A stretch of 49,285 bases of DNA from positions 153,123 to 202,407 of the forward strand of contig DF820465.1 of the NCBI GenBank assembly GCA_000739535.1. The letters run 5' to 3'. A program made the translations under genes and the position numbers. Origin of the DNA: Candidatus Vecturithrix granuli (GTDB taxonomy: Bacteria > Moduliflexota > Moduliflexia > Moduliflexales > Moduliflexaceae). The notes below the pieces were generated by a model. It was given only the letters and a program-made list of their open reading frames with translations. It was not told the DNA's origin and did not search any database. This document shows, piece by piece, positions 16,911-26,277 of this stretch (its first letter is position 1; every line of letters begins with the position of its first letter).

Positions 16911-16976
16911 ATGTACCGCGAAACTCCAATTTCGCGGCCGTATCACGGTGCGCGAAACTGGAGTTTCGCGGTACAT
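16911..16976. repeat. Palindrome with CCGCGAAACTCC arms
   Basis: Arms ATGTACCGCGAAACTCCA and its complement surround an inner TTTCGCG/CGCGAAA pair, so it can fold in two ways. It sits just upstream of the oxidoreductase ribosome site. A partial relative lies at positions 7-35. Confidence 0.65.
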
Positions 16977-17185
16977 CTAATTTTCATTGCATCGGGCGAG
17001 CTTTCCGCTCATGAGAATTCCTTTAAACTTGTTTGATACATAAGAAAAGACATTTTTTCAATAACAATTTCCTTGATTCTTTATACTTAGGTCTTAACAT
17101 AAAGAAGTACAAGTATTTTTCTCTATTTTTTTTACTCCTCCTCTTATGAGGCAGGGGTTTTTCCATGAATGAAGGAGAGATTATC

Positions 17186-19090
17186 ATGCAGCGTTTTCGA
17201 AGACAACGGATTTGGGGCAGAATTTGGAGCAAGATCGTAAAAATCTTCCGTATCATCAAAAACATTTTTTTGATTCTTCTTTTGATTGGATTTATCGTGT
17301 ATGCTGGCGTTGCTGGCTGGTTATACTGGGAATTCTCACGCCTCCCGAAAATCAAACAGAAGAGCGTCCTGGTCATGGATATTGATGGCTTTTTTAGGGA
17401 TCGACCGTCAATGGATGCGGTATCAGAGCGAATAGCCGGGGAATTCGGGAAAACCCGGCATGTCATGGTCAGCAACATTCGCAAGGCGGCAAAAGATCCG
17501 AGAATTTTGGGCATCTTATTGGATTTCAAATCCTATTACATGGATTCAATGACCCGGGATGAAGTCCGAGCAGAATTGCTCAAATTTAAAGAAACCGGCA
17601 AAAAGGTGTTTGCGTTTACAGAAAGCACGGGTTTATGGTCATATCTGTTCATGAGCGTCGCCGACAAAATTTACATGCCGCCTTCAGGCGAAGCCTATTT
17701 CCCCGGATTTCGGGTTGAAGTGCCATTTTTCAAAAATATGTTCGACTTAATTGGAGTTAAGCCGGAATTTGTGTATATTGGCAAATATAAAACCGCGCCG
17801 CAGGTGTTTACCCTGGATCGTCTCTCTGACGCCTATCGTGAAGTACTGACTGACATGCTTGACAATTACTATCAGTATTATGTTGCAGAGATTGCCGCCG
17901 CTCGCCATGTTTCTGAAGATGTCGTCAAACAATGGGTTGATGACGGAATTCATTCAGGGGAAGATGCGCTGAAGGCTGGCATTGTTGACGGCCTGATCTA
18001 TAAAAGCCAATTGGAACGCACAATTCAGGTCGAGTTGGGGTTACTTAAAGAAGAAACTGAAGGGCAGTCCGCTGAAACCGCTGATACAAAGCAAGCGGAT
18101 TCTGAGACCAAAGAAGCCGAAAAATCTGACGATCAGGAAAATGAAAAAGAGGAACCGGAACTCAACAAAGTGTCGAACGGCCAGTATGCCCGGATTGACA
18201 TCACCGTACCGAATCTCTATAAAAACGGCGACAAAATCGCGGTGATTTACGCGCAAGGTTCGATCACTTCCGGGAAAAGCGATTTGGAGAATGAGATCAT
18301 CGGCTCTGATTCCATGGTAGAACTGCTTGCAACGCTGGCGGATGATGAAGATATCAAGGGGATTCTTCTGCGGATTGACAGCGGCGGCGGTGGTGCACGA
18401 GCTTCTGACCTGATCCGGAATGCGGTCTATGAAGCCAACCAGAAAAAACCGGTTGTGATTTCGATGTCCGGCGCGGCCGCTTCAGGGGGCTATATGATTT
18501 CGGCTCCGGCCGCAAGCATTGTAGCGTATCCGATGACCATTACCGGCTCTATCGGAATTTTTGGCGGAAAATTCAGTATGCAGGGCTTGCTTGACCTGAT
18601 CCGCATCAATATCGAAACTTTGCAGCGCGGGCAACATGCCGGAATTTTTAGCGGGGTGAGCGCCTGGACTGAAGATGAAGCCGCACTCTTTCGAAAATAT
18701 ATTCAACAAGGCTACGATAAATTTTTGCAATGTGTGGCTGACGGGCGCGGCATGAGCGTTGAAGCGGTTGATGCGGTCGCTCAGGGGCGAATCTGGTTCG
18801 GGAAACAAGCCATAGATCTGGGTTTGGTTGATAAACTGGGAGGATTTGATACGGCAATCGCTGTGTTGAAAGAGAAACTTGAAATCCCGGCAGACAAGGA
18901 TGTCAAAATCGTCGAATATCCTAAAATGGAGAATCCTTTTGAGCAACTGCTCAAACGTATTCGGCAGGCTCCGGTTAGCACTAGCATCCCGGAGGAATTG
19001 CAGCGTATTCAGCAAGTGCTTGAAGAACTTGCACGGTTACAGAATGAAACCTTGTTTGCCTGGTTTCCCTATCAGATTGTCGAACAATAA
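17186..19090 (+). CDS. sppA: Signal peptide peptidase SppA (long type)
   Basis: 634 residues from the ATG at 17186, which follows AAGGAGAG. It is an inner-membrane protease that degrades cleaved signal peptides. One N-terminal membrane anchor (about 25-50) is followed by two tandem SppA/ClpP-like domains, as in E. coli SppA. The N-domain has GKYKTAPQVF, corresponding to the general-base lysine. The C-domain has SMSGAAASGGYMIS with the nucleophile serine, and GSIGIFGGKF. A Glu/Lys/Asp/Ser-rich linker of about 60 residues (near 285-345) separates the domains and is longer than in E. coli. It is a single-gene unit flanked by repeats. Confidence 0.93.
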   Translation: MQRFRRQRIWGRIWSKIVKIFRIIKNIFLILLLIGFIVYAGVAGWLYWEFSRLPKIKQKSVLVMDIDGFFRDRPSMDAVSERIAGEFGKTRHVMVSNIRKAAKDPRILGILLDFKSYYMDSMTRDEVRAELLKFKETGKKVFAFTESTGLWSYLFMSVADKIYMPPSGEAYFPGFRVEVPFFKNMFDLIGVKPEFVYIGKYKTAPQVFTLDRLSDAYREVLTDMLDNYYQYYVAEIAAARHVSEDVVKQWVDDGIHSGEDALKAGIVDGLIYKSQLERTIQVELGLLKEETEGQSAETADTKQADSETKEAEKSDDQENEKEEPELNKVSNGQYARIDITVPNLYKNGDKIAVIYAQGSITSGKSDLENEIIGSDSMVELLATLADDEDIKGILLRIDSGGGGARASDLIRNAVYEANQKKPVVISMSGAAASGGYMISAPAASIVAYPMTITGSIGIFGGKFSMQGLLDLIRINIETLQRGQHAGIFSGVSAWTEDEAALFRKYIQQGYDKFLQCVADGRGMSVEAVDAVAQGRIWFGKQAIDLGLVDKLGGFDTAIAVLKEKLEIPADKDVKIVEYPKMENPFEQLLKRIRQAPVSTSIPEELQRIQQVLEELARLQNETLFAWFPYQIVEQ

Positions 19091-19136
19091 CTTGAGGCAG
19101 TTACATTGCCCCCCTCTCTTTTGACAAGTTATTGAG

Positions 19137-19250
19137 GGTAGTGGTTAAATGGTAAGTGATGCGTTCCCTGAGCGAAGTCGAAGGGAACAGTGAGCGGCTC
19201 GTTTCGACTTCGCTCAACGAGCAGGCATCACTTACCATTTAACCACTACC
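19137..19250. mobile_element. GGTAGTGG-ended element, 114 bp
   Basis: Terminal inverted repeats of about 25 nt (GGTAGTGGTTAAATGGTAAG and complement) flank inner GTTCCCTGAGCGAAGTCGAA / TTTCGACTTCGCTCAACGAG arms. There is an exact 8-bp target duplication TTATTGAG at 19129-19136 and 19251-19258. The target appears to be the left end of a degraded CAGGG-type element. Confidence 0.82.
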
Positions 19251-19258
19251 TTATTGAG

Positions 19259-19356
19259 TTCTGCCTTATATGTTCGCCTTGACTTCGCTCGATAAACGGA
19301 AAATCGGACGTCGAGCGAAGTCGAGACGGCGATACGCGCTGAGAACTTCCCAGCCT
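19259..19356. mobile_element. Degraded CAGGG-type palindromic element
   Basis: It has AGTTCT...CTTGACTTCGCTCGA...GTCGAGCGAAGTCGAG...GAGAACTTCCCAGCC, the internal order of the 15226 and 28893 elements. Its left tip lies on the other side of the 19137 insertion. No target duplication remains. Confidence 0.5.
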
Positions 19357-19393
19357 TACTACGCTCTCTATGAGAGAAAGCGAGAGGTCAAGC

Positions 19394-20167
19394 TTAGCCC
19401 ACAATATCGCCCACGCCATTGAGAATATAACGCGGACGGTAGGCAAAGCGCGAGAGATCCTCGCGCTTTGTCACGCCGCTCAGTACCAGAACGGTTGTAA
19501 TTTCAGCCTCGATGCCCGCGATGACATCGGTATCCATGCGGTCGCCGATAATCACCGTATCTTCACGGCGGCAGCCTAAGCGTTTCAACGCATGGCGCAT
19601 CATCAACGGATTCGGTTTGCCGATAAAATAGGCTTTTGATCCGGTCGCCAGTTCAATCGGCGCAATCAACGCGCCGGTTGCCGGAGTAATCCCTTTTTCA
19701 ATCGGACCGGTTAAATCAGGATTGGTACCGATCAGCTTTGCGCCATTCAAGACCAGATTGACGGCGTGTTCCAACTTTTCGTAATTATACATGCTGGATT
19801 CACTGACGACCACATAGTCCGGATTGGTGTCATTCATTGAAAATCCGGCATTATACAATGCGTTGGTAATCCCGGCTTCCCCAATGACAAAAGCGCTGCC
19901 ACCCGGGCATTGCTGCGAAAGAAACGCCGCTGTGGCTAATGCGCTCGTGTAAAAATGGTCTTCTTCAAGATTTAATCCCAGCCGAAGCATTTTCTCGCGG
20001 AGTTCACGGGGAGTTTTGGCGCTGCTGTTCGTCAAAAACAGAAAGGCTTTCTCTTCTTTTTTCAGCCATGCAACAAAACCAAAAACTCCGGGTAATAAAC
20101 GATTGCCATGATAAATGACGCCATCCATGTCGCAGATAAACGCTTTGCGCGCTCGCAGTTCTTCCAT
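19394..20167 (-). CDS. HAD-family phosphatase, NagD-like
   Basis: 257 residues, the usual length for NagD/AraL-type HAD hydrolases (class IIA cap). Motif I is CDMDGVIYHG with the nucleophile and acid aspartates. Motif II is FLTNSS (the TNS threonine/serine). The lysine is in IGKPNPLMM, and motif IV is IIGDRMDTDV. These enzymes remove phosphate from small sugar phosphates, nucleotides or pyridoxal phosphate; the substrate is unknown here. A GGGGAA ribosome site precedes the start. Single gene. Confidence 0.92.
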   Translation of the reverse strand: MEELRARKAFICDMDGVIYHGNRLLPGVFGFVAWLKKEEKAFLFLTNSSAKTPRELREKMLRLGLNLEEDHFYTSALATAAFLSQQCPGGSAFVIGEAGITNALYNAGFSMNDTNPDYVVVSESSMYNYEKLEHAVNLVLNGAKLIGTNPDLTGPIEKGITPATGALIAPIELATGSKAYFIGKPNPLMMRHALKRLGCRREDTVIIGDRMDTDVIAGIEAEITTVLVLSGVTKREDLSRFAYRPRYILNGVGDIVG

Positions 20168-20472
20168 AAGTTATTCCCCATGTATCAATGTTCAGAAAAA
20201 CTGAGTACTCTGTCAAGTTATAATTGATAGCTTTGTAGTTCTCGCTGTTGGACATTGTCGGATAAGTCTGAGTTGTCCGACAAGGCCACCCCAGCCAGGT
20301 ATTTCCAAAGTACTAAAAACTCCTGTCTCAAAACAGTAGTTGCTTATATGAATTCTGACAACAGGTTCTTTGATTTTTTGTCTCTTTTTTCCAAATGTGT
20401 TTCTCTGATATTTTTTTCTTGACAAAAAGACACATGACTTACAAAGGTATTCTACAGTGAAATAAAGATTTT
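20168..20472. other. Gap upstream of tRNA-Ala
   Basis: No gene is seen. A small hairpin TTGTCGGA/TCCGACAA lies at 20255-20283. A TTGACA at 20419 and a TATTCT at 20448 are spaced 23 nt, too far apart for a standard promoter, so the tRNA promoter is not resolved. Confidence 0.35.
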
Positions 20473-20548
20473 GGGGATGTAGCGCAGCTGGGAGCGCACA
20501 TGACTGGCAGTCATGTGGTCGCGGGTTCGAGCCCCGCCATCTCCACCA
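20473..20548 (+). tRNA. tRNA-Ala (anticodon GGC)
   Basis: 76 nt including an encoded CCA. It folds as a full cloverleaf: acceptor GGGGATG/CATCTCC, D stem GCGC/GCGC, anticodon stem CATGA/TCATG with loop CTGGCAG, T arm GCGGG-TTCGAGC-CCCGC. The anticodon GGC reads GCC/GCU alanine codons. The acceptor stem has the G3-U70 wobble pair that is the known identity element for alanyl-tRNA synthetase. Confidence 0.97.
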
Positions 20549-20565
20549 TTTTGAGCGGCAGCATG

Positions 20566-20600
20566 AAAAACCAGGTTTTTTCCGAAAACCTGGTTTTTTT
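20566..20600 (+). terminator. Terminator after tRNA-Ala
   Basis: The stem AAAACCAGGTTTTTT/GAAAACCTGGTTTTTTT with a T7 tail starts 17 nt after the tRNA. It is a CCAGG variant of the recurrent hairpin. Confidence 0.85.
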
Positions 20601-20856
20601 GTTGGAGTTATCGAAGCGTGAAGTCGTATTCGATTCCGATTCCTGTTGCTCCTGCCCCGAATACTCCGCATCCTGCAATCCATCGGATTTAAAAACCGAC
20701 GTATCGAACATTGTTTAGAAAGTTTTCGATCTGTTGACACTCAGAGAAAATGGTTGACAAAAAATCATTTTAGATCAAGGTTCCCCAATGTTGCTTGAAG
20801 GTCGAGCAATTCATGAAAAAGTCTTAACAATCCTATCCTACAAGGAGGAAAACATT
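20601..20856. other. Gap between tRNA-Ala and the TRAP gene
   Basis: Nothing certain is encoded here. Two TTGACA boxes near 20735 and 20754 could be -35 elements, but no matching -10 was found. The ribosome site AAGGAGG for the next gene is at 20842-20848. Confidence 0.35.
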
Positions 20857-21849
20857 ATGAAAAGATATCGTGTTTGTGCATGGCTGCTTGGCGTGTTATG
20901 CGTTTCTTATTGCATATTGAGCGGTTTTCAGATCGCCGCCGCCCCAATAATTATGAAATTCAGCGATCAGGTCAGCGAAGACAATCCTCACTATGCTGCG
21001 AATGTGTATTTTGCTGAACGTGTAGCCGAAAAAACGAACGGAGCGATTGAAGTCAAAGTTTTTCCAAGCAGCCAACTTGGCGATGTGCGCGAAACGCTTG
21101 AAGGCGCATTGATCGGCACGGTCGAAATGACCAAAGCGGCCGCCGGTTCTCTGAGTTCTTTTGTGCCAGAATTCAGCGTGTTTAGCCTGCCATACATCTT
21201 TACCGACCGCGAACAGGTTTTTGCTGCATTGGACGGTAAAGTCGGCGAAATCTTAGCAGAAAAACTTGAACAAAGCGGATTTAAACTCATCGCGTATTAT
21301 GATACCGGATTTCGGAGCATCTTTAATCAAAAAAGACCGATTAACAGTATCGAAGATATGAAAGGCTTAAAAATACGAGTGATGAATGATCCGATCATGA
21401 TTGATACGATCAATACGCTGAGCGCGTTGGCAACGCCTCTGGCCTATGGCGAACTATATACGGCGTTACAGCAGGGCGTGGTTGACGGAGCTGAACAACC
21501 TCCGGTCGCACTGTATTCGATGAAATTTTATGAAGTGGCAAAATATTTTTCGTTCACCAATCATTTTTATGATTTGAACGTGGTGGTTATGGGGAAAATG
21601 TTCTTTGATAAATTAACTCCGGAACAACAACAAGCTGTGTTGGAAGCCGGCCAGGAGACTCAGGCGTATGAAAGAAAACTTTGGAAAGAATATGAAGATG
21701 GGATTATTGATAAGTTGAAAGCCGAGGGAATGGAAGTCAATACGCTCGATCTGGCGCCTTTCCAAAAAGCCGTGGAAGCCATTCTCGACCAAAACAAAGA
21801 CAAGGTCGGAGGATCGGATTTTATTGAAACCGTTCTTTCGTATCGTTAA
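20857..21849 (+). CDS. dctP: TRAP transporter solute-binding protein, DctP family
   Basis: 330 residues from the ATG at 20857, which follows AAGGAGG; an upstream in-frame ATG would spoil the signal peptide. A signal peptide of about 29 residues ends near IAAA. The mature protein is a DctP-type periplasmic receptor for organic or sugar acids. It has the family opening KFSDQVSEDNPHY, FPSSQLGD, and MKGLKIRVM with the arginine that binds the substrate carboxylate. It is the first gene of a TRAP cluster with DctQ and DctM, with an aldolase in between. A strong terminator follows it, which would raise receptor levels over the membrane subunits. Confidence 0.94.
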   Translation: MKRYRVCAWLLGVLCVSYCILSGFQIAAAPIIMKFSDQVSEDNPHYAANVYFAERVAEKTNGAIEVKVFPSSQLGDVRETLEGALIGTVEMTKAAAGSLSSFVPEFSVFSLPYIFTDREQVFAALDGKVGEILAEKLEQSGFKLIAYYDTGFRSIFNQKRPINSIEDMKGLKIRVMNDPIMIDTINTLSALATPLAYGELYTALQQGVVDGAEQPPVALYSMKFYEVAKYFSFTNHFYDLNVVVMGKMFFDKLTPEQQQAVLEAGQETQAYERKLWKEYEDGIIDKLKAEGMEVNTLDLAPFQKAVEAILDQNKDKVGGSDFIETVLSYR

Positions 21850-21871
21850 CGCATAAGGCTCCATTTTTTCT

Positions 21872-21905
21872 AAAAACCGGGTTTCTTCAAGAAACCCGGT
21901 TTTTT
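21872..21905 (+). terminator. Terminator between dctP and the aldolase gene
   Basis: The stem AAAAACCGGGTTTCTT/AAGAAACCCGGTTTTTT with a very short loop and T-run. Partial read-through would give high receptor and low permease expression. Nearly the same hairpin occurs at 43143-43175. Confidence 0.85.
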
Positions 21906-21976
21906 CTCCCTGAGTATTTATAAACATTGACTGACGTTTTCGGAAACATGAATAATCCTGAAAAAAGGAACGTGCG

Positions 21977-22648
21977 ATGAAATTATTTTTAAATTCTTGC
22001 AATATTGAAGAGATCCGGGAAATTGCGACATGGGGGATTTTGGATGGGATCACGATGAATCCGACGATGGTGGCTGCGCTGAAAACCGATTTTATCAAGA
22101 ACTTACGCGAGATTTGCCAAATTGTCGGTGATATCCCTGTACTTGCTCAGGTCGTTTCGTCAACCGCCGCAGATATCGTGAAAGAAGGGAAAGCTCTGGC
22201 AAGTATTGATGATAAAATTGTGGTGAAGGTCCACACAAACGTTGCAGGGCTTCAGGGGATGCGCGCATTAAAAGCTGAGGGCGTGAAAATCTGTGCAACG
22301 GCGGTTCATTCAGTCATCGAAGGTATTGCTGTCGAACGAACAGGAGTTGATCATGTGGCGATTTTTATCGGTCTGCTTGGAGAAGTTGACGAACATTCGA
22401 CAAGCGATCTGATTGCCACACTTCGCACAATTTATGACAAGAGCGGGAGTTCGACCAAAATCATGGCTGCTGTCAGGAGCTTGAATCAATTAGTTGAGGC
22501 CGCTCTTGCCGGAGCAGATGAGATGACCTGTTCTTACAAGCTTTGGACGCTTTTTTTGGATCATGCGCACACAAAGAACCGCTGGAATGCGTTCATTGCT
22601 GACTGGAAAAACGCCTATGGGGACAAAAATTGGGAAACCGGAATATGA
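21977..22648 (+). CDS. Transaldolase / fructose-6-phosphate aldolase-like
   Basis: 223 residues, the short TalC/FSA size class. It opens KLFLNSCNIEEI and has GITMNPTM, the family's TNPT-like loop. K84 in IVVKVHTNVAG is the likely Schiff-base lysine, at the same place as K85 of E. coli FSA. Such enzymes cleave or form six-carbon sugar phosphates using dihydroxyacetone, glycolaldehyde or related donors. It sits between dctP and dctQ, so it probably processes what the TRAP system brings in. The usual KVP motif is KVH here, which may mark a different specificity. Confidence 0.88.
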   Translation: MKLFLNSCNIEEIREIATWGILDGITMNPTMVAALKTDFIKNLREICQIVGDIPVLAQVVSSTAADIVKEGKALASIDDKIVVKVHTNVAGLQGMRALKAEGVKICATAVHSVIEGIAVERTGVDHVAIFIGLLGEVDEHSTSDLIATLRTIYDKSGSSTKIMAAVRSLNQLVEAALAGADEMTCSYKLWTLFLDHAHTKNRWNAFIADWKNAYGDKNWETGI

Positions 22649-22772
22649 AAAGGCGCTGTAATCCTTACACTAGAGTGTTCAATTTGCTGCATTGATTGAG
22701 AATTTTGCAACTGAAGTTTATATTCCAACAAACTGAAGTTTGTACTCGATATGTCTAAGCGGAGTAAAGAGT

Positions 22773-23258
22773 ATGAAATTTTTCAAAATTCTTTACGATA
22801 ATTTTCTTGAAGTTTTTGCGGTTCTTGCGTTTATTATGCTCATTTTTTTGACGTTTTTTCAGGTATGCTCGCGCTATATTTTCCAGGCTCCTATTACGTT
22901 TAGCGAAGAAATCGGACGGTTTTTATTTATTTGGATCTCTTTGCTAGGCGCAGCGATTGCAATGAAGCATGATAAGCATATCCGTCTTGACTTGTTTCAG
23001 GGAAGAATGCGCCCCCATCTTCGACACTCTCTCGATGCCATTGTTTTCCTGTTGATTTTTGGTTTCAGTATGTTAGTATTGGTTCAAAGCGTCAAATTGA
23101 GCGGAGCTACAACGCGACAAATCGCGCCAGTTTCTCGGATTCCGATGGCATACATGTATTTGATTCTGCCGATTTCAGCATTGTTTATGGGCTGCTATGC
23201 CATGCGACATCTTATTTCCAGATTTCAGCAATTCTTGCAAGCAAGGAGGGAACAATGA
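22773..23258 (+). CDS. dctQ: TRAP transporter small membrane subunit, DctQ family
   Basis: 161 residues from the ATG at 22773, which follows GGAG. Four membrane segments (about 12-34, 48-66, 85-108 and 126-150) match the DctQ fold, with the family pattern RYIF..PITFSEEIGRFLFIW between the first two. It couples to DctM. The upstream gap (22700-22752) holds two ACTGAAGTTT-type short repeats also seen near 40231. Its stop overlaps the dctM start (ATGA). Confidence 0.93.
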   Translation: MKFFKILYDNFLEVFAVLAFIMLIFLTFFQVCSRYIFQAPITFSEEIGRFLFIWISLLGAAIAMKHDKHIRLDLFQGRMRPHLRHSLDAIVFLLIFGFSMLVLVQSVKLSGATTRQIAPVSRIPMAYMYLILPISALFMGCYAMRHLISRFQQFLQARREQ

Positions 23259-24529
23259 TTACTGCCCTCTTGCTTTTCTTTCTCACGTTGATTGTTCTCA
23301 CCGTTCCCGTGGCTTATGCGCTCGGCCTTGCTTCAACTTTCTGGATTTGGCTGACAGAGGCTGTCCCGTTTATTCTTATCCCGCAACGGATGTATACGGG
23401 ATTGGATAGTTTTCCGTTGATCGCGATTCCGTTTTTTATTTTGGCCGGAAAATTTATGGCCGTCGGAGGAACATCTGATCGCTTAATTAAGGTGGCGCTA
23501 GTCCTGGTTGGAAGATTTAGAGGAGGACTGGCGTATGTAAACATTGTGGCGAGTATGTTTTTTGCCGGGATCACGGGATCGGCAACGGCTGATTCCTCCT
23601 CGATTGGCGGCGTGCTTATCCCATCAATGATTAAACGGGGCTACGATAAAGATGTGACTGTAGCCGTGACGGCCACATCATCCACCATCGGGATTCTTAT
23701 TCCTCCCAGTATCCCGATGGTGATCTACGGAATTCTGATGGATCAATCGATCGGCCGTCTTTTTGTTGCAGGAGCGCTCCCCGGCGTTCTGGTGGGGTTG
23801 ATCCTGATGGCGGTAACTTTCTTGCTTGCGAGAAAAAGAGGTTATCCCAAAGAACCACCGTATAATTTCCAGGAGAGTATCAAGATTTTTATCGAGGGTA
23901 TCCTGCCAATGTTGACAATTGTCATTGTGCTCGGAGGCATTATCTGGGGCATCGTCACACCTACAGAAGCGGCAGTGCTCGCCGTATTTTATGCGTTTTT
24001 TCTTGGTTTTTTTGTCTATCGCTCATTAACCTTGGCCATGCTTCCTCGTCTTTTATTGGAAACGATTCTCTTAAACGGCATCGTGATGTTAATGGTCTCT
24101 GCGGCAACAATCTTTAGCTGGATTATTACGAGCCAGCAAGTTCCCCGGCTCATTGGTGATTTTCTCATGGGTATGACGCAGAATCGTTTCATTTTATTAT
24201 TTATTTTTAATCTTGTCTTACTTGTAGCAGGGGCTCTTCTCGACTTAACGCCGGCCATGATCATTTTTATTCCGGTGCTTGCGCCCCTTGCTAGATACGT
24301 GGGAGTTGATCTAATCCATTTTGGAGTCATTGTCGTGACCAATCTGGGTATCGGATTGTTTACCCCTCCGGTAGGAGCGTGTCTTTTTGTGAGTTGTTCG
24401 ATCGCAGAAGTGAATATGAGTGATATTCTGAAAGGGTTTATTCCGTATTTTGTCGGCATGTTTATCGCCTTAATGCTTATCACTTACTTTCCGGAGCTAT
24501 CGCTCTGGCTGCCGTCGCTTATGCGCTAA
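23255..24529 (+). CDS. dctM: TRAP transporter large membrane subunit, DctM family
   Basis: 424 residues, usual length, with about 11-12 membrane segments. It shows family motifs such as FPLIAIPFFILAG, ITGSATADSSSIG and GVIVVTNLGIGLFTPPVG. It drives sodium- or proton-linked import of the solute handed over by DctP. Translational coupling to dctQ by a 4-bp overlap, with its ribosome site (AAGGAGGG) inside dctQ. Confidence 0.96.
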   Translation: MITALLLFFLTLIVLTVPVAYALGLASTFWIWLTEAVPFILIPQRMYTGLDSFPLIAIPFFILAGKFMAVGGTSDRLIKVALVLVGRFRGGLAYVNIVASMFFAGITGSATADSSSIGGVLIPSMIKRGYDKDVTVAVTATSSTIGILIPPSIPMVIYGILMDQSIGRLFVAGALPGVLVGLILMAVTFLLARKRGYPKEPPYNFQESIKIFIEGILPMLTIVIVLGGIIWGIVTPTEAAVLAVFYAFFLGFFVYRSLTLAMLPRLLLETILLNGIVMLMVSAATIFSWIITSQQVPRLIGDFLMGMTQNRFILLFIFNLVLLVAGALLDLTPAMIIFIPVLAPLARYVGVDLIHFGVIVVTNLGIGLFTPPVGACLFVSCSIAEVNMSDILKGFIPYFVGMFIALMLITYFPELSLWLPSLMR

Positions 24530-24764
24530 AACATGATCCGGCTGTGTTGTAAACATTTTTGAAAATGAGAACAAAGGAACTATTCAAGCATAACCAGTTT
24601 ATGCAAAACGTTGAGCCTTGACAAGTTTTTGAAAATCTGTCAGGGCTTGTGTAAAGGATTGCGGATGTTCAAAAGTTTTCTGGTATTGATCCTTATCTTG
24701 TGCATAACTCTCGTCTGTTTTCCTCCTGGAATGCCAAAAACTGATGAACATATCCTGATAACGC

Positions 24765-26213
24765 ATGAAATCGAGTTTACGAACAAAATTCATGGTTCCG
24801 GTGGGGATCATCATTTTCATTATGCTTGGGACAAGCACTTTTATTTATATTCAAGACTTGACCCGGAATTATCTTGACTCTATCGAGAAGAGTTCTGAAG
24901 CCCTGGCCCAACCGCTGATAGAAAAAATTCAGGGGTTTGACCGTTCAAATCTCGACATCATGTTAGGCACACTCTCTTTACAGTGCATCAAGCTCTATGA
25001 GTTCAATCAAGAAAAAAATTTTTCCCACTTTGCTGTCATAAATTCTTCAAGGGTAATTTCAGCCCACAACAATAAAGAATTGTGGGGACAGCCGATTGAA
25101 CAGCCAGCATTAGTTGCAGCGCTTCAGCAGCAGAAACTGATCACTCTCCGCGATAACGGGGTTTATCATACGCTTATTCCGGTATTTAACGCCCAGCAGG
25201 AATATCAGGCGACCATAGATATTGGCGTATTTAAGTACGTTCGTGATGAAGCTGTTTACACGCTCCTCCTTAAAGCCATCGGGTTGTTATGCCTCTTTTG
25301 GGGCGTCACGTTTTTGGCAATCTCTCTCGTCACTACCAGACTTGTGATCAGGCCAATCAGGACGATAAAGCTGATATTTGAGCATATTGCCGCAGGAAAT
25401 TTAGTTCAGAAAATTGAAACTTCTCGGACTGACGAAATTGGACATCTGTTCACTGCGATGCAGCTTATGGTGGATAAGCTGGCAGAGATTATCGTACACG
25501 TTCAGGACGCCGCAGAACATGTCGCATCGGGCAGCCAGAGCATGAGAGTCAACGCCGTCGTTATGTCGCAGGGAGCCATGCAGCAAGCGGAAGCCACCGC
25601 GGAGACCTCCGCCTCTATGGAACAAATGGCGGCAAATATCCGGCAAAACACGGAGAATACGCTCCAAACCGAACGGATCGCGAATAAGGTGGTCGCAGAC
25701 GCCCTGGAGAGCGGGCGGATTGTGATAGAAACAGTGGCAGCCATGCACAATATTGGGAAAAAAATTGCAGTGATCGAGGATATTAGCAGCCAGACGCGGA
25801 TGTTATCCCTCAATGCGACCATTGAAGCTGCACGCGCTCAGGAATCCGGACGAGGGTTTGCCGTTGTAGCCGCTGAAGTTCGCAACCTGTCAGAAAAAAG
25901 CCAGGCAGCGGCGACAGAGATCCGCCGTTTGATCCACTCCTCCATGTCAATTGCAGAAAAAGCCGGAGCCATGTTGACGACCCTCGTGCCTGATATTCAG
26001 AAAACAGCACAGCTCATCCAGGAAATTAGCGCCGCGAGCAGAGAACAAAATAGCGGAGTGGAACAAATCAGCCGAGCTATGCAGCAACTAGATCAGGTGA
26101 CTCAACAAAATTCGGCCACTTCTGCTGAACTTTCTGCAACAGCAGAAGACCTGACAAAAGAGGCCAATCTCCTCCAAAGTGCTATAACGTTTTTTACAAC
26201 AAAATCCGAGTAA
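24765..26213 (+). CDS. Methyl-accepting chemotaxis protein
   Basis: 482 residues. A first membrane segment (about 10-28), a short periplasmic sensing region of about 130 residues, a second membrane segment (about 166-190), a HAMP domain and a C-terminal signalling domain with the hairpin tip [20 protein letters not shown]. It signals to CheA/CheW to bias motility. The small sensing domain is not recognised. It lies after the TRAP operon on the same strand and may respond to the same nutrients, which is inference. No cheA-type gene is in the window. The start has no clear ribosome site and could be a few codons off. Confidence 0.93.
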   Translation: MKSSLRTKFMVPVGIIIFIMLGTSTFIYIQDLTRNYLDSIEKSSEALAQPLIEKIQGFDRSNLDIMLGTLSLQCIKLYEFNQEKNFSHFAVINSSRVISAHNNKELWGQPIEQPALVAALQQQKLITLRDNGVYHTLIPVFNAQQEYQATIDIGVFKYVRDEAVYTLLLKAIGLLCLFWGVTFLAISLVTTRLVIRPIRTIKLIFEHIAAGNLVQKIETSRTDEIGHLFTAMQLMVDKLAEIIVHVQDAAEHVASGSQSMRVNAVVMSQGAMQQAEATAETSASMEQMAANIRQNTENTLQTERIANKVVADALESGRIVIETVAAMHNIGKKIAVIEDISSQTRMLSLNATIEAARAQESGRGFAVVAAEVRNLSEKSQAAATEIRRLIHSSMSIAEKAGAMLTTLVPDIQKTAQLIQEISAASREQNSGVEQISRAMQQLDQVTQQNSATSAELSATAEDLTKEANLLQSAITFFTTKSE

Positions 26214-26221
26214 AAACTTAT

Positions 26222-26263
26222 AACAATCAGGTCTCTTAATCTTCATCAAGAAACCTGATTGTT
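26222..26263. terminator. Hairpin between convergent genes
   Basis: The stem AACAATCAGGT(C)TCTT / AAGAAACCTGATTGTT has one bulge. It sits between the ends of the chemoreceptor and YggS-like genes and can serve both. Confidence 0.6.
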
Positions 26264-26277
26264 GATGCTGAACCATA

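Noticed and set aside
20419-20453. TTGACA...TATTCT as a promoter for tRNA-Ala
   Set aside because: Spacing is 23 nt, outside the usual 16-18, and no other box pair fits.
20788-20856. Upstream start for the TRAP receptor at 20788
   Set aside because: It would put 23 non-signal residues before the signal peptide and ignores the AAGGAGG site at 20842.
24599-24766. Minus-strand open frame of about 55 codons ([16 protein letters not shown]...) just upstream of the chemoreceptor
   Set aside because: Protein-like composition, but no ribosome site, no recognised family, and it occupies the promoter region of a divergent gene. It may be a relic; not supported enough to call.
24611-24877. Plus-strand frame with a hydrophobic stretch overlapping the chemoreceptor start
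   Set aside because: It runs into the chemoreceptor gene in another frame and lacks a ribosome site and family features.
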